A DNA stretch of 15,004 nt, taken from an uncultured Oscillospiraceae bacterium. GTDB lineage: Bacteria > Bacillota > Clostridia > Oscillospirales > Oscillospiraceae. This document shows, in pieces, positions 7,411 to 13,267 of this stretch. The translations under genes and the position numbers were made by a program. Under the pieces are notes generated by a model that was given only the letters and a program-made list of their open reading frames with translations, was not told where the DNA came from and searched no databases. Position 1 is the stretch's first letter; every line of letters begins with the position of its first letter. The DNA is taken from positions 1 through 15,004 of the forward strand of contig CAKSXP010000019.1 in the NCBI GenBank assembly GCA_934515035.1, given 5' to 3'.

Positions 7411-7415
7411 TGCGG

Positions 7416-8177
7416 TCAGTCGTCGAAGCTGAGCGCCTCAAAGTCGAACTGGAGAGGGACCTCGTCCTCAGCCGCGTGCGCCTTTTCGGGCGCGGCGGCA
7501 GCAGACGCCGGAGCAGCCTCGTAAAGTCTTGTGGGCTCGTCCACAGCGCCGGTGTTCTGGGTGCCGATGACATCGCCGATATCAATCTGCGGCTCCTCCG
7601 CGGGCGCGTCTACCATCTTTGCAACGCTGTCCTCGATGGTCTTTACGGTGTCGCGGATGCTGTCCTCAGGTGCGGGCGCCTTTTCGGGCTCGGGAAGCTG
7701 CATATCGTCAAGGTTGTCGAGAAATGCCAGCTGTGCGGAGCAAATTTCGCGTATGCGCGCAACAAAGTTTGCGGTGGCCTGTTTTGCCGCGGCGATCTTG
7801 TTTTCCTCTCCGGCGACGGAGTTTTTGGCCTCGTGTACGATGCGCTCGGCCTCTGCCTTTGCGCTCGCAACGCGCTCCGCGCTCTTCTTTTCGATCTCTG
7901 CGGAGAGAGCCTTTGCCTTGTCCTTCGCGTCGTTCTCGATCTGGACGCTCATCTTCTGCGCGCTGAGCAGAGCAAGGCGCATGGCGTCCTCCGTCGAGCG
8001 GTACTCCTCGATCTTCTCGACGAGCACCTTCATTTTGCCCTTGAGCACGGCGTTTTCCTTCTGAAGCGCGGTATAGCCGTCGGCGACTTCCTCGAGAAAA
8101 TCGTCAACTCCCGCCATGTCGTAACCGCCGAACACGGCCTTTTCAAACGTTTTTTCCTTTATATCCTGAGCTGTCAT
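7416..8177 (-). CDS. divIVA: DivIVA family cell-division / polarity protein
   Basis: A 253-residue coiled-coil protein that binds curved membrane at septa and poles and recruits partners. The N-terminal domain has the family signature FGGYDMAGVDDFLEEV (16-31), aligning with FRGYD of B. subtilis DivIVA. The membrane-inserting Phe is retained (F16), but the adjacent Arg is Gly here. Long heptad-rich helices run from about residue 32 to 155. A low-complexity acidic, Ala/Pro-rich tail (160-253) ends in QFDFEALSFDD. RBS AGGTGA (8187-8192) precedes the ATG at 8177. The gene lies 55 bases after sepF and ahead of ileS, the arrangement seen in many Firmicutes. The tail is longer than in B. subtilis (164 residues in total there). 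Confidence 0.9.
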   Translation of the reverse strand: MTAQDIKEKTFEKAVFGGYDMAGVDDFLEEVADGYTALQKENAVLKGKMKVLVEKIEEYRSTEDAMRLALLSAQKMSVQIENDAKDKAKALSAEIEKKSAERVASAKAEAERIVHEAKNSVAGEENKIAAAKQATANFVARIREICSAQLAFLDNLDDMQLPEPEKAPAPEDSIRDTVKTIEDSVAKMVDAPAEEPQIDIGDVIGTQNTGAVDEPTRLYEAAPASAAAAPEKAHAAEDEVPLQFDFEALSFDD

Positions 8178-8232
8178 ATCTTATTATCACCTTTCGCTGC
8201 GTATTTGTTTTTTTGTGAGAGCGCGGGAAAAC

Positions 8233-8781
8233 TCAGAAATACATTCCGTTGTTTTCCAGTTCGTCTATCAGGTCTCCCATAAGGTTTACGTTATAAGGGG
8301 TGATGATGTATGTGCTGACCGCGACCTTCTTGATCTTTCCGTCCTGCGCATAGGCAACGCCGGACAGGAAGTCGATGAGTCGGCGGGATATATCCTTGCT
8401 TGTCTGTTCGAGGTTCATAACGACCGTCCGCCTCTCACGGAGGTGGTCGGCGATCTCCGCAGCGGCCTCGAAGCGCTCGGGCTTGACGAGCACCACCTGC
8501 ACCTGAGCCGTGGCGTTTATGTTCACGACCCGGTTATCGCGCGGCTGTGTGCGCGGACTCTGGAAGGCGGCGGAACGCGCGGGCTGTTCGTGGCTTCCGC
8601 CGTATGTTGAAAACGGATTTGAGCGTTTTTCCTGCACCGGCGCAGAATAGCTCTGGCGCGGCGCGGCCGCCGGTTCGGACACCGGCGCGGAGGCGGGCTC
8701 CCCGTCCTCCATTTCATCGAGGAAATCCTCGTCGTCATCATATGGTTTTGTTATCTCTTTGAGCTTATCTAGAAATCCCAT
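8233..8781 (-). CDS. sepF: Cell division protein SepF
   Basis: A 182-residue division protein that anchors FtsZ to the membrane and shapes the septum. The N-terminal amphipathic segment MGFLDKLKEI (1-10) matches the SepF membrane anchor. A disordered acidic/Pro/Ala linker covers about residues 15-85. The C-terminal SepF domain (about 93-182) contains RRTVVMNLEQT (117-127), RRLIDFLSGVAYAQDGKI (133-150) and STYIITPYNV (156-165), which form the dimer/polymer and FtsZ-binding fold in characterised homologues. The start overlaps the ylmE stop by one base (TAATG), indicating translational coupling, and divIVA follows 55 bases downstream. Confidence 0.95.
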   Translation of the reverse strand: MGFLDKLKEITKPYDDDEDFLDEMEDGEPASAPVSEPAAAPRQSYSAPVQEKRSNPFSTYGGSHEQPARSAAFQSPRTQPRDNRVVNINATAQVQVVLVKPERFEAAAEIADHLRERRTVVMNLEQTSKDISRRLIDFLSGVAYAQDGKIKKVAVSTYIITPYNVNLMGDLIDELENNGMYF

Positions 8782-9491
8782 TATATCTTTACCTCCGGGG
8801 CATAGTTTCTCATTCCGAATATGGCGGTGCCGACACGTATCATGTTCGCGCCTTCCGCAATGGCGTCCTCAAAATCGCCGCTCATGCCCATAGACAGAAA
8901 ATCCATGGATACATTATTATATTTTTTCTTCATGTTGTCAACAAAAAGCTGATACATACGGCTAAAATATGGCCTGTTTGCGCCCTTTTCAGACGAAATG
9001 GGTGGAATTGCCATAAGTCCTCTGACAAAAACTCCGTCGAGTTCACCGGCAAGCTCCAGCATTTGGGGCAGCAGTCCGACCGGCGCGCCGGTCTTTGCCT
9101 GTTCGCCGCCGATGTTCAGCTCCAGCAGTATTTCCTGCCTTATTCCAAGCGAGACCGCACGGGCGGAGATAAGGCGCAGCAACTCCGGCGAATCGACCGA
9201 TTCGATGAGCTGCACCTTTCCGACCACCTGTTTGACCTTGTTTTTCTGAAGATGTCCGATAAAATGCAGCGGCGCGCCCTCATAGGCATTCTCCGCCAGC
9301 TTTTCGGTCATCTCCTGAACGCGGTTTTCCCCGCAGGCGTCAACTCCGGCGGCTATCGCCTCGCGCACGCGCCCGGATGTGTTCATCTTCGTCGCCGCGA
9401 CGAGCATTATCTCCGCGGGATCCCTCCCGGCAGACTGCGCTGCCTCCGCAATCCTCCGCTTTACATTCCTGACATTTTCCGCGATCTTCAT
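8781..9491 (-). CDS. ylmE: YggS/YlmE/PROSC family PLP-binding protein
   Basis: A 236-residue alanine-racemase-fold protein that binds pyridoxal 5'-phosphate and takes part in PLP homeostasis; no enzymatic reaction is established for the family. The PLP-binding lysine is expected at K35 in MLVAATKMN. Other family motifs are CGENRVQEM, LHFIGHLQKNK, LSMGMSGDFEDAI and IRVGTAIFG. I chose the ATG at 9491 over an in-frame GTG at 9500. The ATG has AGGTGA five bases upstream, whereas the GTG lies within that site. The start follows the stop of the HlyD-like gene by about 15 bases and the stop overlaps sepF. A ylmE-sepF pairing is widespread in Firmicutes and Actinobacteria. Confidence 0.93.
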   Translation of the reverse strand: MKIAENVRNVKRRIAEAAQSAGRDPAEIMLVAATKMNTSGRVREAIAAGVDACGENRVQEMTEKLAENAYEGAPLHFIGHLQKNKVKQVVGKVQLIESVDSPELLRLISARAVSLGIRQEILLELNIGGEQAKTGAPVGLLPQMLELAGELDGVFVRGLMAIPPISSEKGANRPYFSRMYQLFVDNMKKKYNNVSMDFLSMGMSGDFEDAIAEGANMIRVGTAIFGMRNYAPEVKI

Positions 9492-9496
9492 TACGA

Positions 9497-9502
9497 TCAC
9501 CT
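9497..9502 (-). promoter_or_regulatory. Ribosome-binding site that decides the ylmE start
   Basis: AGGTGA on the minus strand lies five bases before the ATG at 9491. An alternative AAGGAC lies only two bases from the GTG at 9500, which is too close for normal initiation. Confidence 0.6.
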
Positions 9503-9506
9503 GTCC

Positions 9507-10709
9507 TTAATCCATGACCTTTCCGTCATATATGTCGCGGGCCTTTGTTATTATCTCGTTCCCCTCGCGCAGGGCGTCCGCCTCCGGCTCGACCTCTGCA
9601 AGACAGAAATCCTCATCCTCGTATACGACGGTTATGTTCTTTCTTTCCGCCTGAAGCCCCGTCATGACGTATACATACAGGCTGCCGTCCTCCTCGTCGG
9701 TATGCACGGCCTCCGCCGGAACGCGTATCCCGCTGTATTCGCTGAATATGACCTCGGCCTGCGCTTTTCTCAGCGAAAGGGTCTCCGCCTGCGCCGTAGT
9801 ACAGGCGAACACGACGACTCTGTCGCCGTTCTCGTCCTCCGGCCCGAGGTCATAGGCCTCCGCAGGGACGGCGCCGCTCACGCCCCTGCCGAAGTTGAGA
9901 ACGACCCTGTCGCCGGTCTCCAGTCCGGAGGCGTATTCTCCGTCGACAACCGCGGCATAGTACCACGTGAAGGAGGTCACGAGCTTTCCGTAAGCCGCCG
10001 CGGGCACGGAGGGCTCCGCCTCCTCGAGCGAGCGCAGAGTCTCCGGCGTTATGTTTTTGACGTCCTCGATGGTGAACTGTTCCCAGCCGTCTACCATTGT
10101 CGTAAAGAGTCCGGCGCGGTCGGTCGTTATGTTCTTTGTGTCGGTCGTGGAGTTTGTCAGCAGCCCGAACAGTTCGCTTTTCAGCGTTGCAAGCTGTTCC
10201 TCGGTGGCATCCTCGGCTCCGTCGCCGAAAACGAGCGAGCCGAGGCCCAGGCAGCATACGTCGATCTCGTCCAGTTCGCCTCTTGCAACGGCGGCGCTGA
10301 GAGAGATGACTGCTTCCTGAACAGCCTCGGCCTGTATTGCGATGTCTTCGCTTGTCGCGCCGTAAAGCGCGGCCTCAACGCGCGATATCTCAAGCTGGAG
10401 CTCACGGATCCTTCCCGCTCTCTCGAGCGCGATCTCGTCGCTGTATGCTCTCGCGGCGGTGCCTCCCGCCGCGAGCATACAGCCGTCCTCCGCCGTTATG
10501 TACAGATTCGGTTCGCTGCTGGTGAGTGTCGATTCCTCCCTCACTATCAGGCCCGAAACAGGCGTCGATATCGTAACGGTGGTTGAAACGGCAAGGGCGG
10601 TCTGGACGCTGTTTGTAATGCTGTTCCACGCGTAATAGCCGAGATAGGCCAGCATCGCGATAAAGAGCAGCACTCCAACACCTTTTATCAGCTTGTCTGT
10701 TTTTTCCAT
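9507..10709 (-). CDS. HlyD-like membrane fusion protein, single-pass
   Basis: A 400-residue protein with one N-terminal membrane segment (about 9-29, GVGVLLFIAMLAYLGYY) after a short basic start, so most of it should lie outside the membrane. Residues about 42-60 (STTVTISTPVSGLIVREES) resemble the first half of a biotinyl-lipoyl-like domain of HlyD/RND adaptors. A helical, coiled-coil-prone stretch follows (about 88-145), then an unfamiliar acidic region. The C-terminal part (about 262-390) looks like beta-barrel and membrane-proximal domains, including SGIRVPAEAVHTDEEDGSLY (326-344). No ABC or RND transporter partner is adjacent. Its position between hfq and ylmE-sepF suggests an envelope or division role rather than drug efflux; this is inference. 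RBS AAGGAG at 10717-10722 precedes the ATG, and the hfq stop is 27 bases upstream. Confidence 0.75.
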   Translation of the reverse strand: MEKTDKLIKGVGVLLFIAMLAYLGYYAWNSITNSVQTALAVSTTVTISTPVSGLIVREESTLTSSEPNLYITAEDGCMLAAGGTAARAYSDEIALERAGRIRELQLEISRVEAALYGATSEDIAIQAEAVQEAVISLSAAVARGELDEIDVCCLGLGSLVFGDGAEDATEEQLATLKSELFGLLTNSTTDTKNITTDRAGLFTTMVDGWEQFTIEDVKNITPETLRSLEEAEPSVPAAAYGKLVTSFTWYYAAVVDGEYASGLETGDRVVLNFGRGVSGAVPAEAYDLGPEDENGDRVVVFACTTAQAETLSLRKAQAEVIFSEYSGIRVPAEAVHTDEEDGSLYVYVMTGLQAERKNITVVYEDEDFCLAEVEPEADALREGNEIITKARDIYDGKVMD

Positions 10710-10736
10710 TCACTGACTCCTTGTCGTTTCCCTTCG

Positions 10737-10967
10737 CTATTCCTGCGTTGGATGGATCGTTATCGGTTTGGGAGGAACAAGGGTGGAAATAGCATGCTTA
10801 TAGATCATTTGCTGCTTTCCTTCCGAATCGACAATGACAACAAAGCTGTCAAAGCCGCGGACGACGCCCTTGAGCTGAAAGCCGTTCATCAGAAAAACGG
10901 TTATGGGCGTCTTGTCCATCCGCACCTGGTTCAGAAACATGTCCTGCAGATTCTGTGTCTTTTGCAT
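10737..10967 (-). CDS. hfq: RNA chaperone Hfq
   Basis: A 76-residue Sm-like protein, close to the 73 residues of B. subtilis Hfq, that forms hexameric rings and binds U- and A-rich RNA. Sm1 is visible as [27 protein letters not shown] and Sm2 as [13 protein letters not shown], with the conserved KHAIS. The N-terminus [12 protein letters not shown] matches the family start. I chose the ATG at 10967: the in-frame TTG at 10979 abuts the GAGGGAG ribosome site, and the ATG aligns with known Hfq N-termini. It lacks the long C-terminal tail of proteobacterial Hfq. It follows miaA, the classical neighbour, but a terminator and promoter lie between, so hfq probably leads the downstream operon. Confidence 0.95.
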   Translation of the reverse strand: MQKTQNLQDMFLNQVRMDKTPITVFLMNGFQLKGVVRGFDSFVVIVDSEGKQQMIYKHAISTLVPPKPITIHPTQE

Positions 10968-10979
10968 TTTTGTAGCCAA

Positions 10980-10986
10980 CTCCCTC
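10980..10986 (-). promoter_or_regulatory. Ribosome-binding site of hfq
   Basis: GAGGGAG on the minus strand lies 12 bases before the ATG at 10967 and directly abuts the alternative TTG at 10979. The spacing is long for the ATG but impossible for the TTG. Confidence 0.55.
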
Positions 10987-11007
10987 TCTGGTGAGCGGCT
11001 ATTTCAG

Positions 11008-11036
11008 ATTTTATCATAAGCCGCGCCCCTGTTAAA
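11008..11036 (-). promoter_or_regulatory. Probable promoter of the hfq operon
   Basis: On the minus strand, TAAAAT (11008-11013) is preceded by a TG extension (TGA, 11014-11016). A weak TTTAAC -35 (11031-11036) sits at a 17-nt spacing. The predicted start near 11001 gives a leader of about 34 bases. The -35 is poor, but the extended -10 compensates. Confidence 0.5.
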
Positions 11037-11050
11037 TAGTGATATTGTAC

Positions 11051-11076
11051 AAAAACGCGGCTTTGCGCCGTGTTTT
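11051..11076 (-). terminator. Terminator after miaA
   Basis: On the minus strand AAAAC-A-CGGC pairs with GCCG-C-GTTTT around a 5-nt loop (one A-C mismatch), running into TTTTT. It lies eight bases past the miaA stop and separates miaA from hfq. Confidence 0.6.
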
Positions 11077-11083
11077 GTATGCC

Positions 11084-12031
11084 TCACCATTCTATACCGT
11101 GGGCGCTCAGAAAAGCAGTCGAATGCCGTCGGGCAAAGTCCATGCAGGGCTCATTTTCCCATTCGATCCAGAAAACCGTCTTGTCCCGCCGCAGCCAGGT
11201 GAGCTGGCGCTTTGCATAGCGGCGCGACTCCCGTTTCACAGTGTCAACGGCCTGCTCCATCGTGATCTCTCCACGCAGGGCCTGGGCGATCTCCTTGTAG
11301 CCGATCGCCTGCATCGCGGTCGTTTCCGGTCCGACGCCGCTGTCAAGCAGGCTCTGCACCTCCCGGACAAGCCCGGACTCCATCATCCGGTCGACTCTGC
11401 GGTCAATGCGGTCATACAGTTTCTGCCTGTCCCTGAAGCTGAGCGCAAGCCTGACCGCGTCATATCGCGGCGGCATGGCCTTCGTCCGCTCGTCGTGCGC
11501 CGTTATCGTCTCGCCCGTCAGCTCATAGACCTCGATCGCGCGGACTATGCGCCGTTTATCGCCGGGGTGCAGCTTTGCCGCTCTCTCCGGGTCGAACGAA
11601 CGCAGTTTTGAAAGCATCGCCTCGCCGCCGAGAGCGTCATACTCACCGCAGAGCTTTTCACGCAGGCCGGTATCCCCCGGCTCATCCGCGAAATCCCGTC
11701 CGGAGATGAGCGAATCGATATAGAGTCCCGTGCCGCCGACTATCACCGGCAGCTTGCCTCTGGCGATTATATCGTCCGTATGCTCCGCCGCCTCGCGGCA
11801 GAACCTCGCCGCGGAATAGCTCTCTTCCGGGTCCGCGGCGTCTATCATGTGGTGCGGGACCCCGCGCATTTCCTCCTTTGCCGGCTTGGCCGTTCCGATA
11901 TCCATGCGCCGGTAAAGCTGCATCGAATCGGCGGAGACGACCTCGCCGCCGAGAGCGAGCGCAAACTCGACCCCCAGCGTCGTTTTTCCCGTCGCGGTAG
12001 GCCCCGTGACGACAAGCACACGCGGCGGCAT
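11084..12031 (-). CDS. miaA: tRNA dimethylallyltransferase MiaA
   Basis: A 315-residue enzyme that transfers a dimethylallyl group to N6 of A37 in tRNAs reading UNN codons, the first step toward (m)s2i6A37. The P-loop is GPTATGKT (10-17). The catalytic Asp region is SADSMQLYRRMDIGTAKP (33-50), with D35. VPHHMID (58-64) and VGGTGLYIDSL (98-108) are further family motifs, and MQAIGYKEI lies in the C-terminal part. The start overlaps the stop of the small upstream gene (TGATG), so the two are translationally coupled. hfq follows after a terminator, the miaA-hfq order known from many bacteria. Confidence 0.97.
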   Translation of the reverse strand: MPPRVLVVTGPTATGKTTLGVEFALALGGEVVSADSMQLYRRMDIGTAKPAKEEMRGVPHHMIDAADPEESYSAARFCREAAEHTDDIIARGKLPVIVGGTGLYIDSLISGRDFADEPGDTGLREKLCGEYDALGGEAMLSKLRSFDPERAAKLHPGDKRRIVRAIEVYELTGETITAHDERTKAMPPRYDAVRLALSFRDRQKLYDRIDRRVDRMMESGLVREVQSLLDSGVGPETTAMQAIGYKEIAQALRGEITMEQAVDTVKRESRRYAKRQLTWLRRDKTVFWIEWENEPCMDFARRHSTAFLSAHGIEW

Positions 12032-12270
12032 CAGTCCCTGTCCTTCATAAGCTCACCGTAGCGCTCGATATAGTCGGCAAGCTGGTGCACCTCGTTGAAG
12101 CGGCTCTCTTCGCTCTGGGCGAGCCTGTTGTATTCGGCCCTTATCGCCTCATCCTCCGCGTCGATGGCCGTGCGCTGCAGCTCGAACATGCTCTGATAGC
12201 ACTCTTCGGCATATTCCGTCAAAACATCCTTGAGCAGTTCAAACTGCTTATCGGTAAGGTCAAGTTTCAT
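12031..12270 (-). CDS. Small helical hypothetical protein upstream of miaA
   Basis: A 79-residue acidic protein that I do not recognise. It is probably all-helical and coiled-coil-prone throughout (for example LTDKQFELLKDVLTEYAEE near the N-terminus), with no membrane segment, signal peptide or cysteine cluster; one Cys is at residue 24. It is very likely real: a clear GGAGG (12278-12282) lies seven bases before the ATG at 12270, and its stop overlaps the miaA start by one base. The coupling suggests co-expression with MiaA, but a shared function is only inference. Transcription probably starts in the roughly 80-bp region it shares with the divergent degV gene. Confidence 0.75.
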   Translation of the reverse strand: MKLDLTDKQFELLKDVLTEYAEECYQSMFELQRTAIDAEDEAIRAEYNRLAQSEESRFNEVHQLADYIERYGELMKDRD

Positions 12271-12298
12271 TACATTTCCTCCGGTTTGTATTTTTTGT

Positions 12299-12326
12299 TT
12301 GCAATTATGAATATATGTGATAGAAT
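12299..12326 (+). promoter_or_regulatory. Promoter of degV (extended -10)
   Basis: TTGCAA (12299-12304) and TAGAAT (12321-12326) are 16 bases apart, and TGA immediately before the -10 supplies the TG extension. Transcription would start near 12333, leaving a short leader of about 18 bases before degV. The region is shared with the divergent small gene upstream of miaA. Confidence 0.65.
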
Positions 12327-12350
12327 TACTCCACTAAGGAGGGATTTCCC

Positions 12351-13193
12351 ATGAAAATCAAGGTCACGGCCGACAGCACCTGTGATCTTTCCCAGGAACT
12401 GATCGACAGATACAACATAACCATCATACCGCTTTCCATAGTCAAGGACGGAGAAAGCTTCATTGACGGTGTCGAGATAGGTCCGGACGATATATTCGAA
12501 TACGTCTCCAAAACGGGCAAGCTCTGTTCCACCGCTGCCGTCAACGTTGCGGACTACATCGAAAAATTCACTCAGCTGCGCCGCGAATACGACGCCGTCA
12601 TCCATTTCACCATATCCGGCGACATGTCCGCCTGCTACCAGAACGCATGCCTCGCGGCCCAGGAGGTCGATGGGGTCTATCCCGTCGATGCCCGCAGTCT
12701 TTCGACCGGCATCGCCCACCTTGCGATCGACACGGCCATAATGGCCGAGAGCGGCATGAGCCCCGAAGAGATCCTCGCCGTGCTCGGCGACAGAAAGGAA
12801 AAGCTGGACGTCAGCTTCGTCATCGATACCCTCCTGTATCTGTGGAAGGGCGGCCGGTGCAGCGGCGTTGCGGCGCTCGGCGCAAATCTGCTCAGTCTCA
12901 AGCCCTGCATAGAGGTGAGGGACGGAAAGATGGGCGTTGCAAAGAAATACCGCGGCTCGCTGAAAAAATGCCTTGTCCAGTACGTCCGCGACAGGCTGGC
13001 GAACCGCGAGGACATCGACACCAGACGCATTTTCATAACCGACTCCGGCGTCAGCGACGAGATCTTCCAGGCGGTTTACGACACCGTGGCCGAGTGCCAG
13101 CAGTTCGACGAGATCATCCACACACGGGCAGGCAGCACCGTTTCTAATCACTGCGGCCCGAATTGCCTCGGAATACTCTATTACCACAAGTAA
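12351..13193 (+). CDS. DegV family protein (fatty-acid-binding)
   Basis: A 280-residue DegV/FakB-fold protein. In characterised Firmicute systems FakB binds a fatty acid for phosphorylation by the FakA kinase, feeding phospholipid synthesis. Visible family features are the N-terminal strand KVTADSTCDL (4-13), the ligand-pocket region LCSTAAVNVADY (58-69), HFTISGDMSACYQNA (85-99), WKGGRCSGVAALGANLLSLKP and the C-terminal HCGPNCLGILYY. Strong AAGGAGGG (12336-12343) sits seven bases before the ATG. It is a single-gene transcript with its own promoter and terminator, facing opposite to mutL and miaA. No FakA gene is in the window and the fatty-acid preference cannot be predicted. Confidence 0.93.
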   Translation: MKIKVTADSTCDLSQELIDRYNITIIPLSIVKDGESFIDGVEIGPDDIFEYVSKTGKLCSTAAVNVADYIEKFTQLRREYDAVIHFTISGDMSACYQNACLAAQEVDGVYPVDARSLSTGIAHLAIDTAIMAESGMSPEEILAVLGDRKEKLDVSFVIDTLLYLWKGGRCSGVAALGANLLSLKPCIEVRDGKMGVAKKYRGSLKKCLVQYVRDRLANREDIDTRRIFITDSGVSDEIFQAVYDTVAECQQFDEIIHTRAGSTVSNHCGPNCLGILYYHK

Positions 13194-13206
13194 ATATCCC
13201 GAACCC

Positions 13207-13240
13207 GCCGTCGGAGACATAAGTCTCCGACGGCTTTTTT
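13207..13240 (+). terminator. Rho-independent terminator of degV
   Basis: A perfect 12-bp stem (13207-13218 with 13223-13234) has an ATAA loop and is followed by six T and, after one G, five more T. On the minus strand no U-run follows the hairpin, so it should not efficiently stop transcription arriving from mutL. Confidence 0.93.
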
Positions 13241-13267
13241 GTTTTTGTTCGCGTCGTTCGCGGAAGC

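Noticed and set aside
7257..7415. T-box riboswitch before ileS
   Set aside because: No conserved T-box core or specifier stem could be found by eye and the region is short; reported instead as an absence.
7383..8282. Plus-strand open frame opposite divIVA (299 codons)
   Set aside because: It is a mirror of the coiled-coil coding sequence, and DivIVA on the minus strand has the diagnostic N-terminal motif.
9063..10586. Long plus-strand open frame (507 codons)
   Set aside because: It lies antisense to the HlyD-like gene and ylmE, both of which have family motifs and ribosome sites. The translation is Arg/Leu-rich with no recognisable domain, typical of a GC-rich shadow frame.
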